Assembly: GCA_945643635.1 (NCBI GenBank)
Contig: CALZFC010000019.1
Location: 2,002,501 to 2,066,500 of the forward strand
Direction of reading: 5' to 3'
DNA: 64,000 bases
From: Allodiplogaster sudhausi
Taxonomy: Eukaryota; Nematoda; Chromadorea; Rhabditida; Diplogasteridae
A model generated the notes under the pieces. That model made no database searches, was not told the origin of the DNA, and saw nothing but the letters and a program-made list of their open reading frames with translations. Positions 37,190 to 48,561 of the stretch are shown here, in pieces (the first letter of the stretch is position 1; each line of letters begins with the position of its first letter). Made by a program: the position numbers and the translations under genes.

Positions 37190-37740
37190 ATGGTTGTAAG
37201 AAAGTGGGCTTGGGTTATCGTGGACTATAATGACCATTTTAGACGTAGATAAGTTATAATAGTTCTGTGCCGAGGGCCGATTTTATGTCTATATTAGGAC
37301 ACTGCTGTATATACTATGTTTCATACTGTAAGCCTTTTCTTTCAGTACGTCCGTCTGCCTGCTGGGTTGCATGCAGCGTGTAGTTTCCGAGCGCTGCCAG
37401 GTAGAGTGTGGCCTTAACCGTAATATTAACGTAGTTTAGCCGTAACCTTAAACTTAGCCCTAAGCTTTGCAATAATTTTAGTGCTTTATATGAACTGCGG
37501 TTCATATAGCTTACTTATTAATGTTGACATATATACTCATCCAAAATCTCTCTCATTGCTCAGGGCAAGGACGCTACAATTGTAATTGAGACAAGAAAAA
37601 ACCTAAGTAAATAAAATAAATATTTTCATTTCGTCATGAAAGAAAAATGTAAACAAATTAATTTTCATTTATACAGAAAAAAATAAAATGGTCATGAATA
37701 AATTAAAATCAAAGTTGAAATTTGAAAAGTTCACACACAT
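37190..37740. other. No confident gene
   Basis: AT-rich. A short open stretch after TTGCTCAG at 37563 (GKDATIVIETRKNL) could be an upstream exon of the next gene but does not fit its phase. Nothing else is supported. Confidence 0.35.
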
Positions 37741-38187
37741 TTTCAGGATGATCTCCCTCGCGCCCTCTCTACTCAGCAAGCGGACACGCAGAGAAAGCCG
37801 TTCTCCGTTGGACAGGTGCATACATTTTTATTTCTTTATAATTAAAAAAAATTAAGTCGTTAATAAAAATGGCACCTTGCCCAGCATAGTGCATTTACAA
37901 TAAAAGAGAGAATGTACTACTGTAGTAAAAAAAGAATAATAATAGTAAAAATTATGGTATTAATTTCCAAAAAAAATTAATGCAAAAGTATTTTCACTGT
38001 AGACATCTGCCGCCGTAGCAAAGTGTCACTTTTTTGGGGGGAGAACTGGCGGGACCTCCCCCGACCCGGCAACTTGCTCCGCCACCTTTCTTCCCCCACC
38101 CTTCACCATCTGCCGGGAAGAAGGCAGCATCTCTGACGATGCATTATTGTGTTTCTGTCAACACATTGTTGGGGCAACCTAACAATG

Positions 38188-38262
38188 CAAGCCTAGCGCA
38201 GTAGGCAGCGCGCTCACCCACAGCCCTTAGTGTAGCAGGTTCGATCCCCGATGGGTCTCGTT
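38188..38262 (+). repeat. tRNA-derived sequence (tRNA-Met-like A and B boxes)
   Basis: TAGCGCAGTAGGCAGCGC (38194-38211) is a good A box of elongator-Met type and GGTTCGATCC (38238-38247) a good B box, at normal spacing. The anticodon arm does not look intact and a T-run follows at 38261. Likely a SINE head or tRNA pseudogene nested inside the transposon. Confidence 0.55.
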
Positions 38263-38339
38263 TTTTCGCTCCTTTCAACTGCCGGGTGGATGGCGCTTTT
38301 CTGACGATGCCCATTGTTTTTTCAGAAATAAAACTTTTA

Positions 38340-38565
38340 AAGAAAATCAGAGAGAAAGATAGACAGAGAGAGAGAGAGAGAGAAAAGGGAGAGAAAGAGA
38401 GACAGAGAGAGAGAGAGAGAAGGGAGAGAGAGAAGAGAGAGAGATCAGAGAGAGAGAAAGGGGAGAGAGAGAAGAGAGAGAGATAAGAGAGAGAGACAAG
38501 AGAGAGAGAGAGACAAGAGAGAGAGAGAGAGAAGTCAGAGACAGCGAGAGAGTGGGATAGAGAGG
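38340..38565. repeat. GA-rich microsatellite
   Basis: Interrupted GAGAGA and GAGACA array inside the transposon's left part. Confidence 0.9.
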
Positions 38566-38959
38566 CGGGCATAGGATAAAACAAAAGCAACGTGTTCAAA
38601 AGCACCTAGAACAATAATGATGCAATACAATTTTGATCGGGAATCGAATCCGGTTCATTGTAAACTACTGTATGCCTTGCATATTTTTGTTGAATACAGT
38701 AGAAAAGGTGCACTTTACAAAATTCCCTGGAAATAAGTATTTCCGAAAGCTCTCAAGATCCAATACAACCCATTATAAGAAATTTAAAATCTAAAGAAAT
38801 GTTTTTTGTTGTTCTCTTCCCCTCGACAGCTCCCAATGCCCTCGAACTTGCTTATATGCATGACTTCAACAACGCAACCATCAACGTGTGGTAAACACAT
38901 TCATTGTCTCTAAACAAGAATAACAATGGCATGGTGAAATCAAAAACAAAACAACATAT

Positions 38960-39435
38960 TTACTTCTTCTCGGCCACCTTCTCGCTCTCCGAGATCGATC
39001 TCTCATCGCGTCTCTTGCGCGCCTCGTTGTTCTTGTCACGACGGGCCTGGGCCTGGTCACTGAAATATATGAATCTTGCTAACTTTTATTGCTCCTAGTT
39101 AGTTTTAGTAATCACTTAAGTAAATCACCCAAAACCAATAAACACAATAGATTCAAAAGCCTTTAATGCCGCTTTAATAATACTAATTACTCGTTAAACA
39201 TTGCTTGTTGACTTGATTAAAACAAAGAAACTATACTGGAAACAACTCCAAAAAAATCCCTGAGAAGTAGGAATAAAAACTGACGCGAGCTGCTTGGAGC
39301 GGGTGTTCTCGACCTTCTTCTTGAAGATGAACTCCCTGAGGTTCTTCTTGGAGGTGCTTCTCTTGGCGCGCAGAAAGAGCTCGTGGAAGAGGTGTTCCAG
39401 CACATCCACAGCACGTTCACGGCCATACGCGCATC
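38960..39435 (-). CDS. Basic Lys/Arg/Glu-rich ORF in transposon (3' exons)
   Basis: Exon 39435-39285 (RAVDVLEHLFHELFLRAKRS, KKNLREFIFKKKVENTRSKQ) joins in phase through GTCAGT/TTTCAG to 39059-38960 (DQAQARRDKNNEARKRRDER, then SESEKVAEKK, stop TAA). It may be the C-terminal part of the transposase gene or a second accessory ORF as in CACTA elements. No domain recognised. Confidence 0.45.
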
Positions 39436-41299
39436 CTGAAAAAAGCCACTGTAAAAGGAATAAAAATCACTATAAAGGACCCAGAAGACCTAAGTAAAGG
39501 TGAGGAAGGCTTGCACGTAAATACTTGATTAATAAAAATCTATATGACATGTTATTTGTGCAAGGGAAAACATTAATTAGGATGTCTTGCTCTTGCGAAG
39601 AAGGGCGAGGTTTCTAAAGAAAAGGTTTGAAGAAAACTAATCCAAACATAGAAAGGCTAGGAAGAAGTAAGAGGGCGTTAACATCCTTTTTTAACTAATG
39701 AATCATAATCTTTAAGTCTCGCAGTGGTACTGCAACACACAAACATCACACAATTCGCTCTTTTTAAATGGAGTATTATATACGCTATGTAGCCTCAATA
39801 AAGTTGACCTCCCTCTTGACTTCCAAAGTGTATTAGCCCCAAGAGGGGAAAAGAATTCAACTGCTTTTGAAATCGCTAAACAAATGTCTGCGAGATGGCG
39901 AGAACACGCTCTATCTATGTAGTGAAACATCCCCCTTACAAACCTACTCCGAGTTGCACAGCAGCCTGAACCGCAGCGCGTCCGCAACGCCTGTCGCGCC
40001 ACACGTCTTGCAGCGATTAACTTGGAGCTGCCTGAAGAAAATGGAAAGGAATCATCGCACTTGAAACGGTCTTGTCGTTTAAATTTTCTCCATAAAGTGA
40101 AATTTTAAACTGAAATGGAACATGAAACGCAAGGGAGGCCCTGAGGAGAAGACAAAAGCATTTCCAAGCAACGGATAGACAAACGTGATACACTACAAAA
40201 TAAGTTTAAATATATATAAAAACAGCCAGCTCGGCGTTCACTTTGTGAATGGAGTGATTTACGATAACAATGAAATTACGGAATAATCCTAACCTGTTTC
40301 TGGCGCGACGGATCTTTGAGTGCGGCGGCAAAGTTGGCGATTGCTGCGTGGCCGTTCAGCATTCTTCTTTCGCGGCTGGCGAGGCGCCAAGACGAGTGGG
40401 GGCTCAAAATATTTCGCGATTCTTCACTTTTCAAGAAGAAATCAGAACGAGAAATTTGTGGTGCTCACGAGGCCCGGAAAGAAACAAGAAAGCCAGCCAA
40501 CATTGAAATCAACAGAAAAGTATTTATGTATTAAAAAGAAGAGTCAAAATTGGCATCAACCTTATATATTGCAGGGCTCGCTCTAACTGTGTCCCGGGAA
40601 AACTCGAAAAGACCATCCATTTTAGACGCCGCACCCGCGTTGTTCAGTCCGATAGAAGGAACTAAAACGGCTAAACGAATAAAATTATAACTGGATTATA
40701 GAATATAACACAAAACAAAAGCAAAAACTAATTTGTTGAAAAGAGTTGCAATACAAACTCAATTCATTTTTCAAGAACGTAAAGCTCCGGAATTCCGAAT
40801 ATTCTGCTAAACAGCAAGATTGCAATTGAATTATTTTCGGAACAGGCCGATCTCCCGAGAATTCTTCGAGGATAGAGACATCTCGGATAATCTGAGTAGC
40901 ACCAAATAATAAATTTTTGAAGCTTAACAAGGATTCATTCAAGTATTGGTGTCACAAAGATAGGCACGAGAATTCGGCATCAGGCTTCAAAACGGCCTTA
41001 TTAGGTTTCAATTTCGCATTATTTGGCCGGTTTAAAATTTCTTTATCAGCTGAAATGAACCATCAAAATTCACAAACAAGCATTCAATTACGTGATTATC
41101 CATGAATTTCATAGCCTATACAATGATAAATGAATTGCAACCTAGCGTCCAAGTTAACACGAGATAGGGAACCAAAAATTAATCAAAAAGACGAAACAAT
41201 AGATTCAACTTAACAAATTAACAGTAAACATAACAAATTAACAAATGGTTAACAAACTGCATCAGCAGGTTTCAGCTGACATTCGCAGAGAGAAGAGAC

Positions 41300-43589
41300 T
41301 TCAGTCGGTGGCGCAACTCGACTGTGCATTGGCTGCGAGACTCTTCTTCCGAACAGAACGAGCTTGCGTTCTATAATAAATATGATTTACACAGAATTCG
41401 AACCCTAGCTGGCATCTGTATATCACAGGAGCTGGATGGGGAAACCATCTCCTATAATGCAACATTCTATTTTGTAGGTTTGTTATATAGTTAATTGTTA
41501 CCCTGTTGATTGCATTAATTATGAGCACAATCAATGACACGACGGGAGCAAGGACTTCCGACATTGCGCAGCCAACGGCTACCGAATTGAAGATCTAAAG
41601 TTTGTTTACTATTTTGCCACTACAAAATGTTCTTATTAACCCCTTCCTTCTCGCTGCCAGTGCACTCTGTCAAGGAACGAGGAAGACGTCGGCAGAAGGA
41701 AGGCAGCTTAGTCATACAAAGCAAAGAGCGCACCTATATATTCAATTAATTAATAGATCTAAATATATTCTCGTAAACCTCAGAAGCATCAGCTGCAAAC
41801 TCCTCGTGCTTGGGGCGCTGGTTTTGCAAAACCGAGCCAACGAGTTCTAAAGTTTCAGCATACATCACCACAATTTTTTAAACATAAATTACCTTGCACA
41901 ATGGCATTCATAGCTCCTTCCTGCATTGTGTGTAACGAGTCTACAGGAGAATGATGCATAGTGAAGACAGAGTGTGCGAAAGAGAAGTTTGCGCTAAGCG
42001 AGAAACCGTCAGACTCCCTTCGCAAAAGAGGGCCGGGTACTCTGTCCGCCCGACCTAGGCAGAAGAATTTCTAACTTTTATGGTTTAACATGGGTTGTTT
42101 CTTACTTTGGGTTCCTGGAAGATGGAGCTTTGCCTTTGTGCCAGAATCGTAGCAATAAAAGCAAGCACCGGAAGCAGAATGATGCTTCATGCCAAACACC
42201 TTTCGACGGGCCTATAAACAAATCAAATATCCGCATCAAAAATTAGCCCTAGTGTAACTACCGGGTCGTCATGCGAGCCTGCGACCACTTTGGCATCGAT
42301 GTCCACGCCCTTCCATGATTGCACATCTTCTAGTTCTTTTACAACGTATTTGAGAAGGCGGTCGTGGACATTAGTGGAAGGGTCCCTCTCACCAAAAAAA
42401 ACCGCGGCAATTGACACGTTTCCTTCCCTTGCACGATGGGAGTCATCCATGTCCAATGACATGAAGGACATAGGCCAGCACTTCAATCTGCAGGCAACAT
42501 ATCATCGGTATTTTTTTACCGATGAATAATAATTTTATAAACAACAAAACCTTGAATGGCCCTTCAATCGGACTCCGTCCCAGCTGACAAGGAAGCTCAG
42601 CGGTTGAACAATCCGGCTGCCCCTTCTTATCCTATCCCGAAAGAATGGCCAAGTGGCATATCAAGCATTATCCCCGATGAGATAGCATCGTGAGTTTGCG
42701 CTATGTGCTCATAATATCCATCCAGCAAGCGATGAACTGGGCGTGTCAGATTTGCCAGAAAAACCGTTGACTGGGAGGCGCCGGTGGAACATGTGCATCT
42801 ATGTTAACCCACATTTAAACACACATTTAAGAAAAGAAATATCAATACTACCTGGAACAATCCCTCGCGCACTCCGCGCATATACTGATGCGGTGGCTGA
42901 CAAAGTCGCCACTCCTTAGAAATTGGCGCATGAATTGCTCATGAGTTGTTGGGTGCCCATCAAAGAACAGCCCGAGGCCTGTCAATGCACAATACTCACT
43001 TCTTTTGAATACAAACATGTATACGTAGCTAACATTATAAAGGAGCAATAGAAGACATGGAAAATACTTCTTTTTAACGAGTGAACATTTCAAAACTGAA
43101 CGAACTGGCATAGCTGAACGAGTTGTCGAGGAGGTACTGAAGGCGGGAAAGCACTTCCGAAGGGGTGTTGCTCAAGTCAGTCGCCGCTGAAGGTGCATCG
43201 AGAACTAGAAAATTACAACGTAATACAATTGTGTTAAATTCAACATGGAAAATAATATGTTTAAATAAATGTTTCAAATAAATAATAGAAATACTCATCA
43301 CAATCTGGATCCGGCAACATTTAAAGTTTAATCAATTGGTTTCGTTAAGTCTTGGATAGAAATAACAAAAATATTCCTCACAATCAGGATCGGGCGAGTT
43401 CGCTCTTTCTTCCATTTCTTCTGGAAGAGAAGGGGCGACAGAGTCTTCATCGCTTTCGAATCCAACAACGTCCACCTCTTCCTCTTCAGCTTCTTCGGTT
43501 TCTCTTCTTCTCTTCCGCATAGCATGCTCTGCTTGAGCGACTGCGTCGCGCACGAGCTTTCGCCGGCTAGGTGTCACAAACCTTCGCAT
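41300..43589 (-). CDS. tnp2-like transposase, multi-exon
   Basis: Starts MRRFVTPSRRKLVRDAVAQA at 43589, followed by an acidic stretch. Further exons show CAECARDCS (about 42860), NLTRPVHRLLDGYYEHIAQT (about 42730), PLSFLVSWDGVRLKGHS (about 42570), the 42486-42235 block (WPMSFMSLDMDDSHRAREGN, LLKYVVKELEDVQSWKGVDI, ending SHDDP), ARRKVFGMKHHSASGACFYC (about 42210-42110), MHHSPVDSLHTMQEGAMNAI (about 42045-41895) and RRLPRSLTECTGSEKEG (about 41710). The order Zn-finger CxxC, DGV, W-P...D-P, D-P-ARR...H...C-x-x-C, P-x-D-x-x-H...EG and PRS is that of Transposase family tnp2. One frame shift near 42650 and unclear 3' exons suggest decay. Internal introns are short and canonical. Confidence 0.75.
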
Positions 43590-43860
43590 CTTCTGAAAAC
43601 GTCAAACTAAAGTAACAATAAACAGTATTAGAAAACAAACGAGAAAAAATAAGCCATAGTAGCGCCCACATTTCTGAAGTGAAGCGCTTTCCAACGGTGT
43701 CAGAATTTACTTACAGTAAGTGACACTACCCACACCAAAACCCTCGAGATTTACGAAAGGCTTGACTAGGCTCATCGGAATATTATTTGGTCCAAATTCT
43801 CGATGAGATATTATTTGGTGCAAGTCAGATTACCAGAGATCGAAAGTGTATTGAAAACAG

Positions 43861-43946
43861 AGAGACACAAGTTGCCGGGTGGGGGAGAATTGCGACGCTA
43901 TGACCATAGCGTCGCAAATCTCCTCCACCCGGCAGGTCGTGTCTCT
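43861..43946. repeat. Subterminal hairpin of the transposon
   Basis: AGAGACACAAGTTGCCGGGT and ACCCGGCAGGTCGTGTCTCT bracket a near-perfect palindrome centred at GCTATGACCATAGC (43897-43910). It lies about 210 bp inside the right TIR. Confidence 0.85.
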
Positions 43947-44685
43947 CACGCTTAAACACTCTCTCGCTGTCTCTGTCCTTCCGCGAGGGTGGCCGGACAT
44001 CATTTTGCCGGCGGAGGGTGGGGGAACCCCGCCAGATCTGGCGGGAGACGCGTTAGAGACAGAGAAATAGGACATTTTCGTAAGAGATTCAGACGTTTCC
44101 AGGTGAGGGAAGCCCCGGGGGTTCTCCCCCAAAAAAGCGACACTTTGCTACGGCGGCTGAGCTGCGCAAGGCAGACGTCACTCTTGAGCAAGCGGCATCG
44201 GCGGCAAGCAAGTTTCTCGAGTTGTTCCCCAAGGTTGCTGGCCCCGCCCCCGCGCCCGGCCCGGTCCGTACAGAGTGGGATGCGATCGGAGATGAAGCAC
44301 TCCGTGCTGCCGAGGGAACGCTCATGATTAATGGACAGGTCCGTTCACTGAAATTAATGATCAAGCAAGAAAAATTTGAGTCTTTTAATCGATTTGCTAT
44401 ATTTTTGAATCAAAAAAACTACTCCACATATATAAGGAGTTTGAATTATATTCTAGTCTAAGTGCTATTGTTTTTTTCGTTGAGTAAAAATACAATAGCA
44501 AGAGAGATTTAAAGCTATAGTATCCCTGATCTCTTTTCGTTGCAGGAGCACGCTCTGCAGTGTCGTCTCCTGGACGGAAGTACACGCAAGCCCGTTGCGA
44601 CGCCCGACGTTGAGCAGCTCGCGCGTTTGATTGCGGTCAGGGCCGGGTTTTAATATTTAAAAAATTATTCTAAGTTTTTCTGCAG

Positions 44686-44687
<2 letters not shown>

Positions 44688-44724
<37 letters not shown>

Positions 44725-44792
44725 TAGATAGATAGATAGATAGATATATATGTATATATATATATATATAATATATATAATATATATCTTCC
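44688..44792. repeat. (AT)n/(GATA)n microsatellite
   Basis: TA dinucleotide repeats, a short GATA block and further TA repeats, within an intron. Confidence 0.95.
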
Positions 44793-45294
44793 CATTTTTC
44801 TTCTGGAGAAAGTTTGCTCTGCATAGAAAAATAATGAAGGTCCTTCCATATGTAAAATGGGTATGTTTTTTTGGGAAAAAATTAAGTAATAATTAATGCA
44901 AATAAAGCCATTGCCAACTGCAGGAGCAACTTTCCCGAAGCTCCGCCCACCCGTCCAGATTCGAGCAGATCCAGATCGACCCGGCCGTTTCGCGTGCGCT
45001 TGGTTGGTGGATGAGGATGCTCTAGGCTTGACGATATGTTCTCCAAGGGCTAATCACTCTCTTTCTTTTCCTCCACCCATTCTCTCTCTCTCTAATTTCT
45101 CTCTCTATTTCTCTCCATTTCTTTCTCCATATTCTCTGTTTCTCTCTTTTCCCTCCGTTTCTCTCACTCTTTCTCTGTCTCTTTTTCTATCTCTTCTCAC
45201 TCTCCTTACTCACTCTTTCTCTATCTCGTTTCTCTTTCTATCTCTCATTACTCTTTCCTTACCCTCATTTCTCTCTCCCTCCTTACTCTCCTTG

Positions 45295-45328
<34 letters not shown>

Positions 45329-45869
45329 CGTCTCTGTCTCTGTCTCTCCTTGCTCTCTCTCTCTCACCATTCTTTCCTTTCCAGAGAATCCGTTCGGCCT
45401 GCCGGTGGAAGTGCCTGAGCAACGCGCGGCTCCCATCGAGTTCGACCTCTCCAAGATTATCCACGATTTCTTGAAAAATAAGAAGGTCAGTTGACTGAGA
45501 TTCTTAAATATTCAAGCAGACGAATGTTGAAGATTTTATTCTTTAAATATAATAAAATTATTATAACTTTTTGCGATTGAAAACTATATGCTAAAGATAT
45601 ATAAATAGTATGAATTAAATCCACTTTAGGAACTCGTACAACTTGCCGATATCGGTTCCGGCTTGACTGTAGAAGTGATGGATTTCATCTTGAAGCAAGA
45701 ACAAATCATTTGCGAACCCCCTGGACAAAAGGTAAACAGCTCTCTTCACATTATATTGCCTTTGGTGGATAATCTTATAGAACAAAGGTTCTATTCATTG
45801 TGTTCACTTTAGAAGATCCGACCCTCGAAAGATGACATTCGCAAACGAATACATCCTCTCAACTAAAGG

Positions 45870-46900
45870 TCACGTAAGCTTTCACTTTCGGGTTATTGTA
45901 ATATATCACTAGTTATTATAAACATCACCGGACATCTTGGCTATATTGACCGGGTTGAATTTTTTTCCGACATTGAAAGATTTCCAATTATTTTTTCATC
46001 TTAAAAAGTTATGCTTATGTTCATCACAATCAGATCTGCATGTTACAATTAATACTTTGTCTTTTCCAGGCACCAACGCCGAGTCTTCCACTCTCATCCT
46101 CCGCTCGCTTCTCGTGGTATTCTTCCTGGCGGCCGCGATTCTCTGAAGGCTCACCGCTGGCGGCTACCGTAACCATCTACTACCGTAATCCATTAGACTG
46201 CGGGTGAATTGTTTTTAAGCATAGTTCACGCTGTACTGTTTATATACGATTCATACATTATATTGTACATAATGCGTAGTCCAACAACCTTTTATCACAT
46301 ACATTTCAATCTGAATAATTCCAGTTGTCCAATTCTCACTGGTAATTCTTGCTTCACTTGCTTAACAGCTCCCCTTACACTGTTCTAGTGCATATTCATT
46401 ACATTACACACAGTCCATCGCTTGTAGATTAACATGCGCCAATTTAGTTGTTAGCTTAGTAGGCTACTCTTTTATGTGCAGTATTGAGCCTTATCTGATG
46501 TACTTTCAACGGATAACACCGTCCGCATAACATGATGCTATCCATATTCATTTCACAGTTCGTTTCACAGTTGAAAAAAAAACTAATGTCGAAAAAAGAC
46601 ATGTTCTCCATTGCTTTCTAAATTACAATTGTTCATTTAGTGGGTTTTTAGTATTAGTTATGCCGATATACATATTAGAGAGAGAGAGAGAAACAGAGAG
46701 GGCGTGGCAAGAGAGTGAGGAATTCAGAGAAAAGCAACATGATCGAGAGAGAAACGGAGAGAGAGGGAGAGAGCGAGGGCTGCCAGAGTGGTGGTGCGGA
46801 TGGGGGAGCTCACAATCAGATGCTTGTGCCACCTTGCGACCACACTGGAAATGAATAGAGCGGCCCACTGATCGACCGGCCTTCTTCCTAAATTTCTGCT
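45870..46900. other. Mostly non-coding; one hydrophobic C-terminal exon candidate
   Basis: After TTTTCCAG at 46069 an open stretch encodes TNAESSTLILRSLLVVFFLA and then AAAIL-stop at 46144-46146. This looks like a C-terminal membrane or GPI-attachment tail. It could be an alternative last exon of the preceding gene (a donor GTCACG follows 45868, but the phase does not match the reading frame used there). The remainder is AT-rich, with a GA array at 46675-46780. Confidence 0.35.
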
Positions 46901-46904
46901 CGCT

Positions 46905-46944
46905 GCTTCAATCTCCGTTTCCTTGTGTCTCTTCTTCTACTCTT

Positions 46945-46983
<39 letters not shown>

Positions 46984-47123
46984 CATTCTTTCTCTCTAAC
47001 CAATTCTCACTCTCGCATTATTGGCTCTCCAGTTCTGGCCCACGCTCCCCTTTTGCATATGTTGACCTAGAATCATGTGTTTTACAACATGTTTTTTGTT
47101 CTCCCTCCTTATTTCAGCGCCTT

Positions 47124-47189
<66 letters not shown>

Positions 47190-47270
47190 GTCTCTATCTC
47201 TGTCTCTCTCTCTTTCTTCTCTCTCGCTCACTTCCCATCTCTCCCCTTGTATGCTCGTGCTCTCTTCTTC
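46905..47270. repeat. CT-rich arrays
   Basis: Several CT microsatellites (46945-46982, 47120-47225). No exon supported. Confidence 0.9.
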
Positions 47271-47633
47271 TTTCAGTGGATAATTAATTTGTTTGCAGAA
47301 GTTATAAATGGCAGTGATACTCGCATGACAAATTTCCATTTATTCACAACCTTGGGTTCACACGAAATATGTGTAAAAGTAATTTATATTTAACTAACTT
47401 TAAAACCGTGTTTGGAGCTATAATTTATTACGGTTTTTATTAATTTATTTTAGTTAAACGAACTTTGAAATCGCGATTAGATCTACATTTTATTTTCTAT
47501 CTATTTATTTATTTGTTTATTATAGTTAGGCTAACTTTAAAATCGTGCTTGTATCTGTCATTTAAAGCTAAAGATGGCTGGAAAGCTGAAGAAAAAAATA
47601 TTGGCAGGTTGTGAATATAAGCTATTTTGCCAA

Positions 47634-47800
47634 CTTCACATCACCGCTAGCCGCCGGCGGAGCAGGCGGCTAGCGGTGATGATCCGTTCAGCAGCTTCTT
47701 CGGCGGCTCGACCGCGACGCCTGCCGCGACACGTGGCGGCGCGTCGCTCTCCTCCTCGAAAAAGGAGGAATACTCGGATTCGGACTTTTTTTGGATAAAA
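47634..47800 (+). pseudogene. Duplicated last exon of the DPF-containing gene
   Basis: Near-identical to 14176-14330 (DPFSSFFGGSTATPAATRGG), but the acceptor CCAG is CCAA, and the stop codon context differs so that the frame runs on through KKEEYSDSDFF. The upstream exons are not duplicated. Probably a dead copy. Confidence 0.6.
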
Positions 47801-47984
47801 ACTTTTTTAACAGAGTAAGTTCTTGGGATGTTCGATGCAATTACAAGCGAATCGGAGAACATTAAAAAATTTATATTTCAAAAATGGACAAAACTGGTTG
47901 TTCTCAGTTATTGTTAGTCAGGCAGCGCTGCTTGGAGAGAGTATAGGGCGAAGGAGAGAGAAAATGAGAAAGAAGGCCACATAC

Positions 47985-48237
47985 AATACAAAACATTTGC
48001 TCCGCTTGGGGTTCGAACCAGCTACACACGAAAACCATATGAGAACGCAACAATTGTGTCACCGTATATCATGAAAATGCTAATTCCACAAATTGTCAAG
48101 ATTTTTCATAACGGGAGTAGTAAAGAAAAATTCAGGGATCTCAAATTGATATGTGATTTGCCAGAAAATGCAGCGAGATATTCCACTTGGCCCATTTGGC
48201 CGCGTCCGCTATAGCCGACGCAGCATTGCGATTCTGT
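47985..48237 (-). repeat. tRNA-like insertion in duplicated block
   Basis: Absent from the partner block near 14565 (GCCACATAGAAAGAAACG). On the minus strand it holds a B box GGTTCGAACCCC (about 48010-48021) preceded by an A-box-like GACACAATTGTTGCGT (about 48048-48063). This suggests a tRNA-derived SINE or tRNA pseudogene. Confidence 0.55.
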
Positions 48238-48344
48238 AGGAGGAGAAGAAACAAAGAGAGCAAGAGAAAGAAAGAAGGATGGATAAGGAGTGATTGGGAG
48301 AAAGAGGGCAGAAAGATGGATAGAAGGGAAGAGAGAGAGATAGT

Positions 48345-48350
48345 GGTGTG

Positions 48351-48439
<89 letters not shown>

Positions 48440-48492
48440 ACGAGACCACTTCCTTCGTCTCTAGCTCGCTCTCACTCTCGATCTCCCTCTCA

Positions 48493-48557
<65 letters not shown>
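48345..48557. repeat. GA then CT microsatellites
   Basis: About 80 bp of (GA)n at 48352-48433 followed by (CT)n at 48480-48557, a purine/pyrimidine-switch pair that is almost self-complementary. Confidence 0.95.

Positions 48558-48561
<4 letters not shown>

Larger units (their letters stand above)
38010..44156 (-). mobile_element. CACTA/EnSpm-like DNA transposon with tnp2-type transposase
   Basis: Terminal inverted repeats begin CCGCCGTAGCAAAGTGTC at both ends and stay similar for about 36 bp. A 3-bp CTG target duplication is at 38007-38009 and 44157-44159. A 3-bp duplication is characteristic of the CMC (CACTA/Mirage/Chapaev) superfamily. The minus strand carries a multi-exon tnp2-like gene (41300-43589) and a smaller basic ORF (38960-39435). 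A subterminal hairpin lies at 43861-43946. Ends are not literally CACTA. The precise joining of the interrupted host exon supports the boundaries. Confidence 0.82.
37747..45866 (+). pseudogene. Unknown-function gene split by a 6.1-kb transposon
   Basis: Exons: 37747-37815 (DDLPRALSTQQADTQRKPFS), 38003-38009 plus 44160-44338 as one exon once the transposon is removed (TSELRKADVTLEQAASAASK, FLELFPKV), 44546-44635 (EHALQCRLLDGSTRKPVATP), 44924-45002 (FEQIQIDPAVSRAL), 45385-45485 (ENPFGLPVEVPEQ, DLSKIIHDFLKNKK), 45630-45731 (ELVQLADIGSGLTVEVMDFI) and 45813-45866 (KIRPSKDDIRKRIHPLN, stop). All phases fit. The protein is mostly hydrophilic and alpha-helical in character; I do not recognise the family, and the N terminus is missing. 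The insertion separates the exon's first 7 nt from the rest, so normal product is unlikely from this allele. Confidence 0.6.

Noticed and set aside
38188..38262. Functional tRNA gene
   Set aside because: The A and B boxes are good, but the anticodon and acceptor stems do not pair convincingly by eye.
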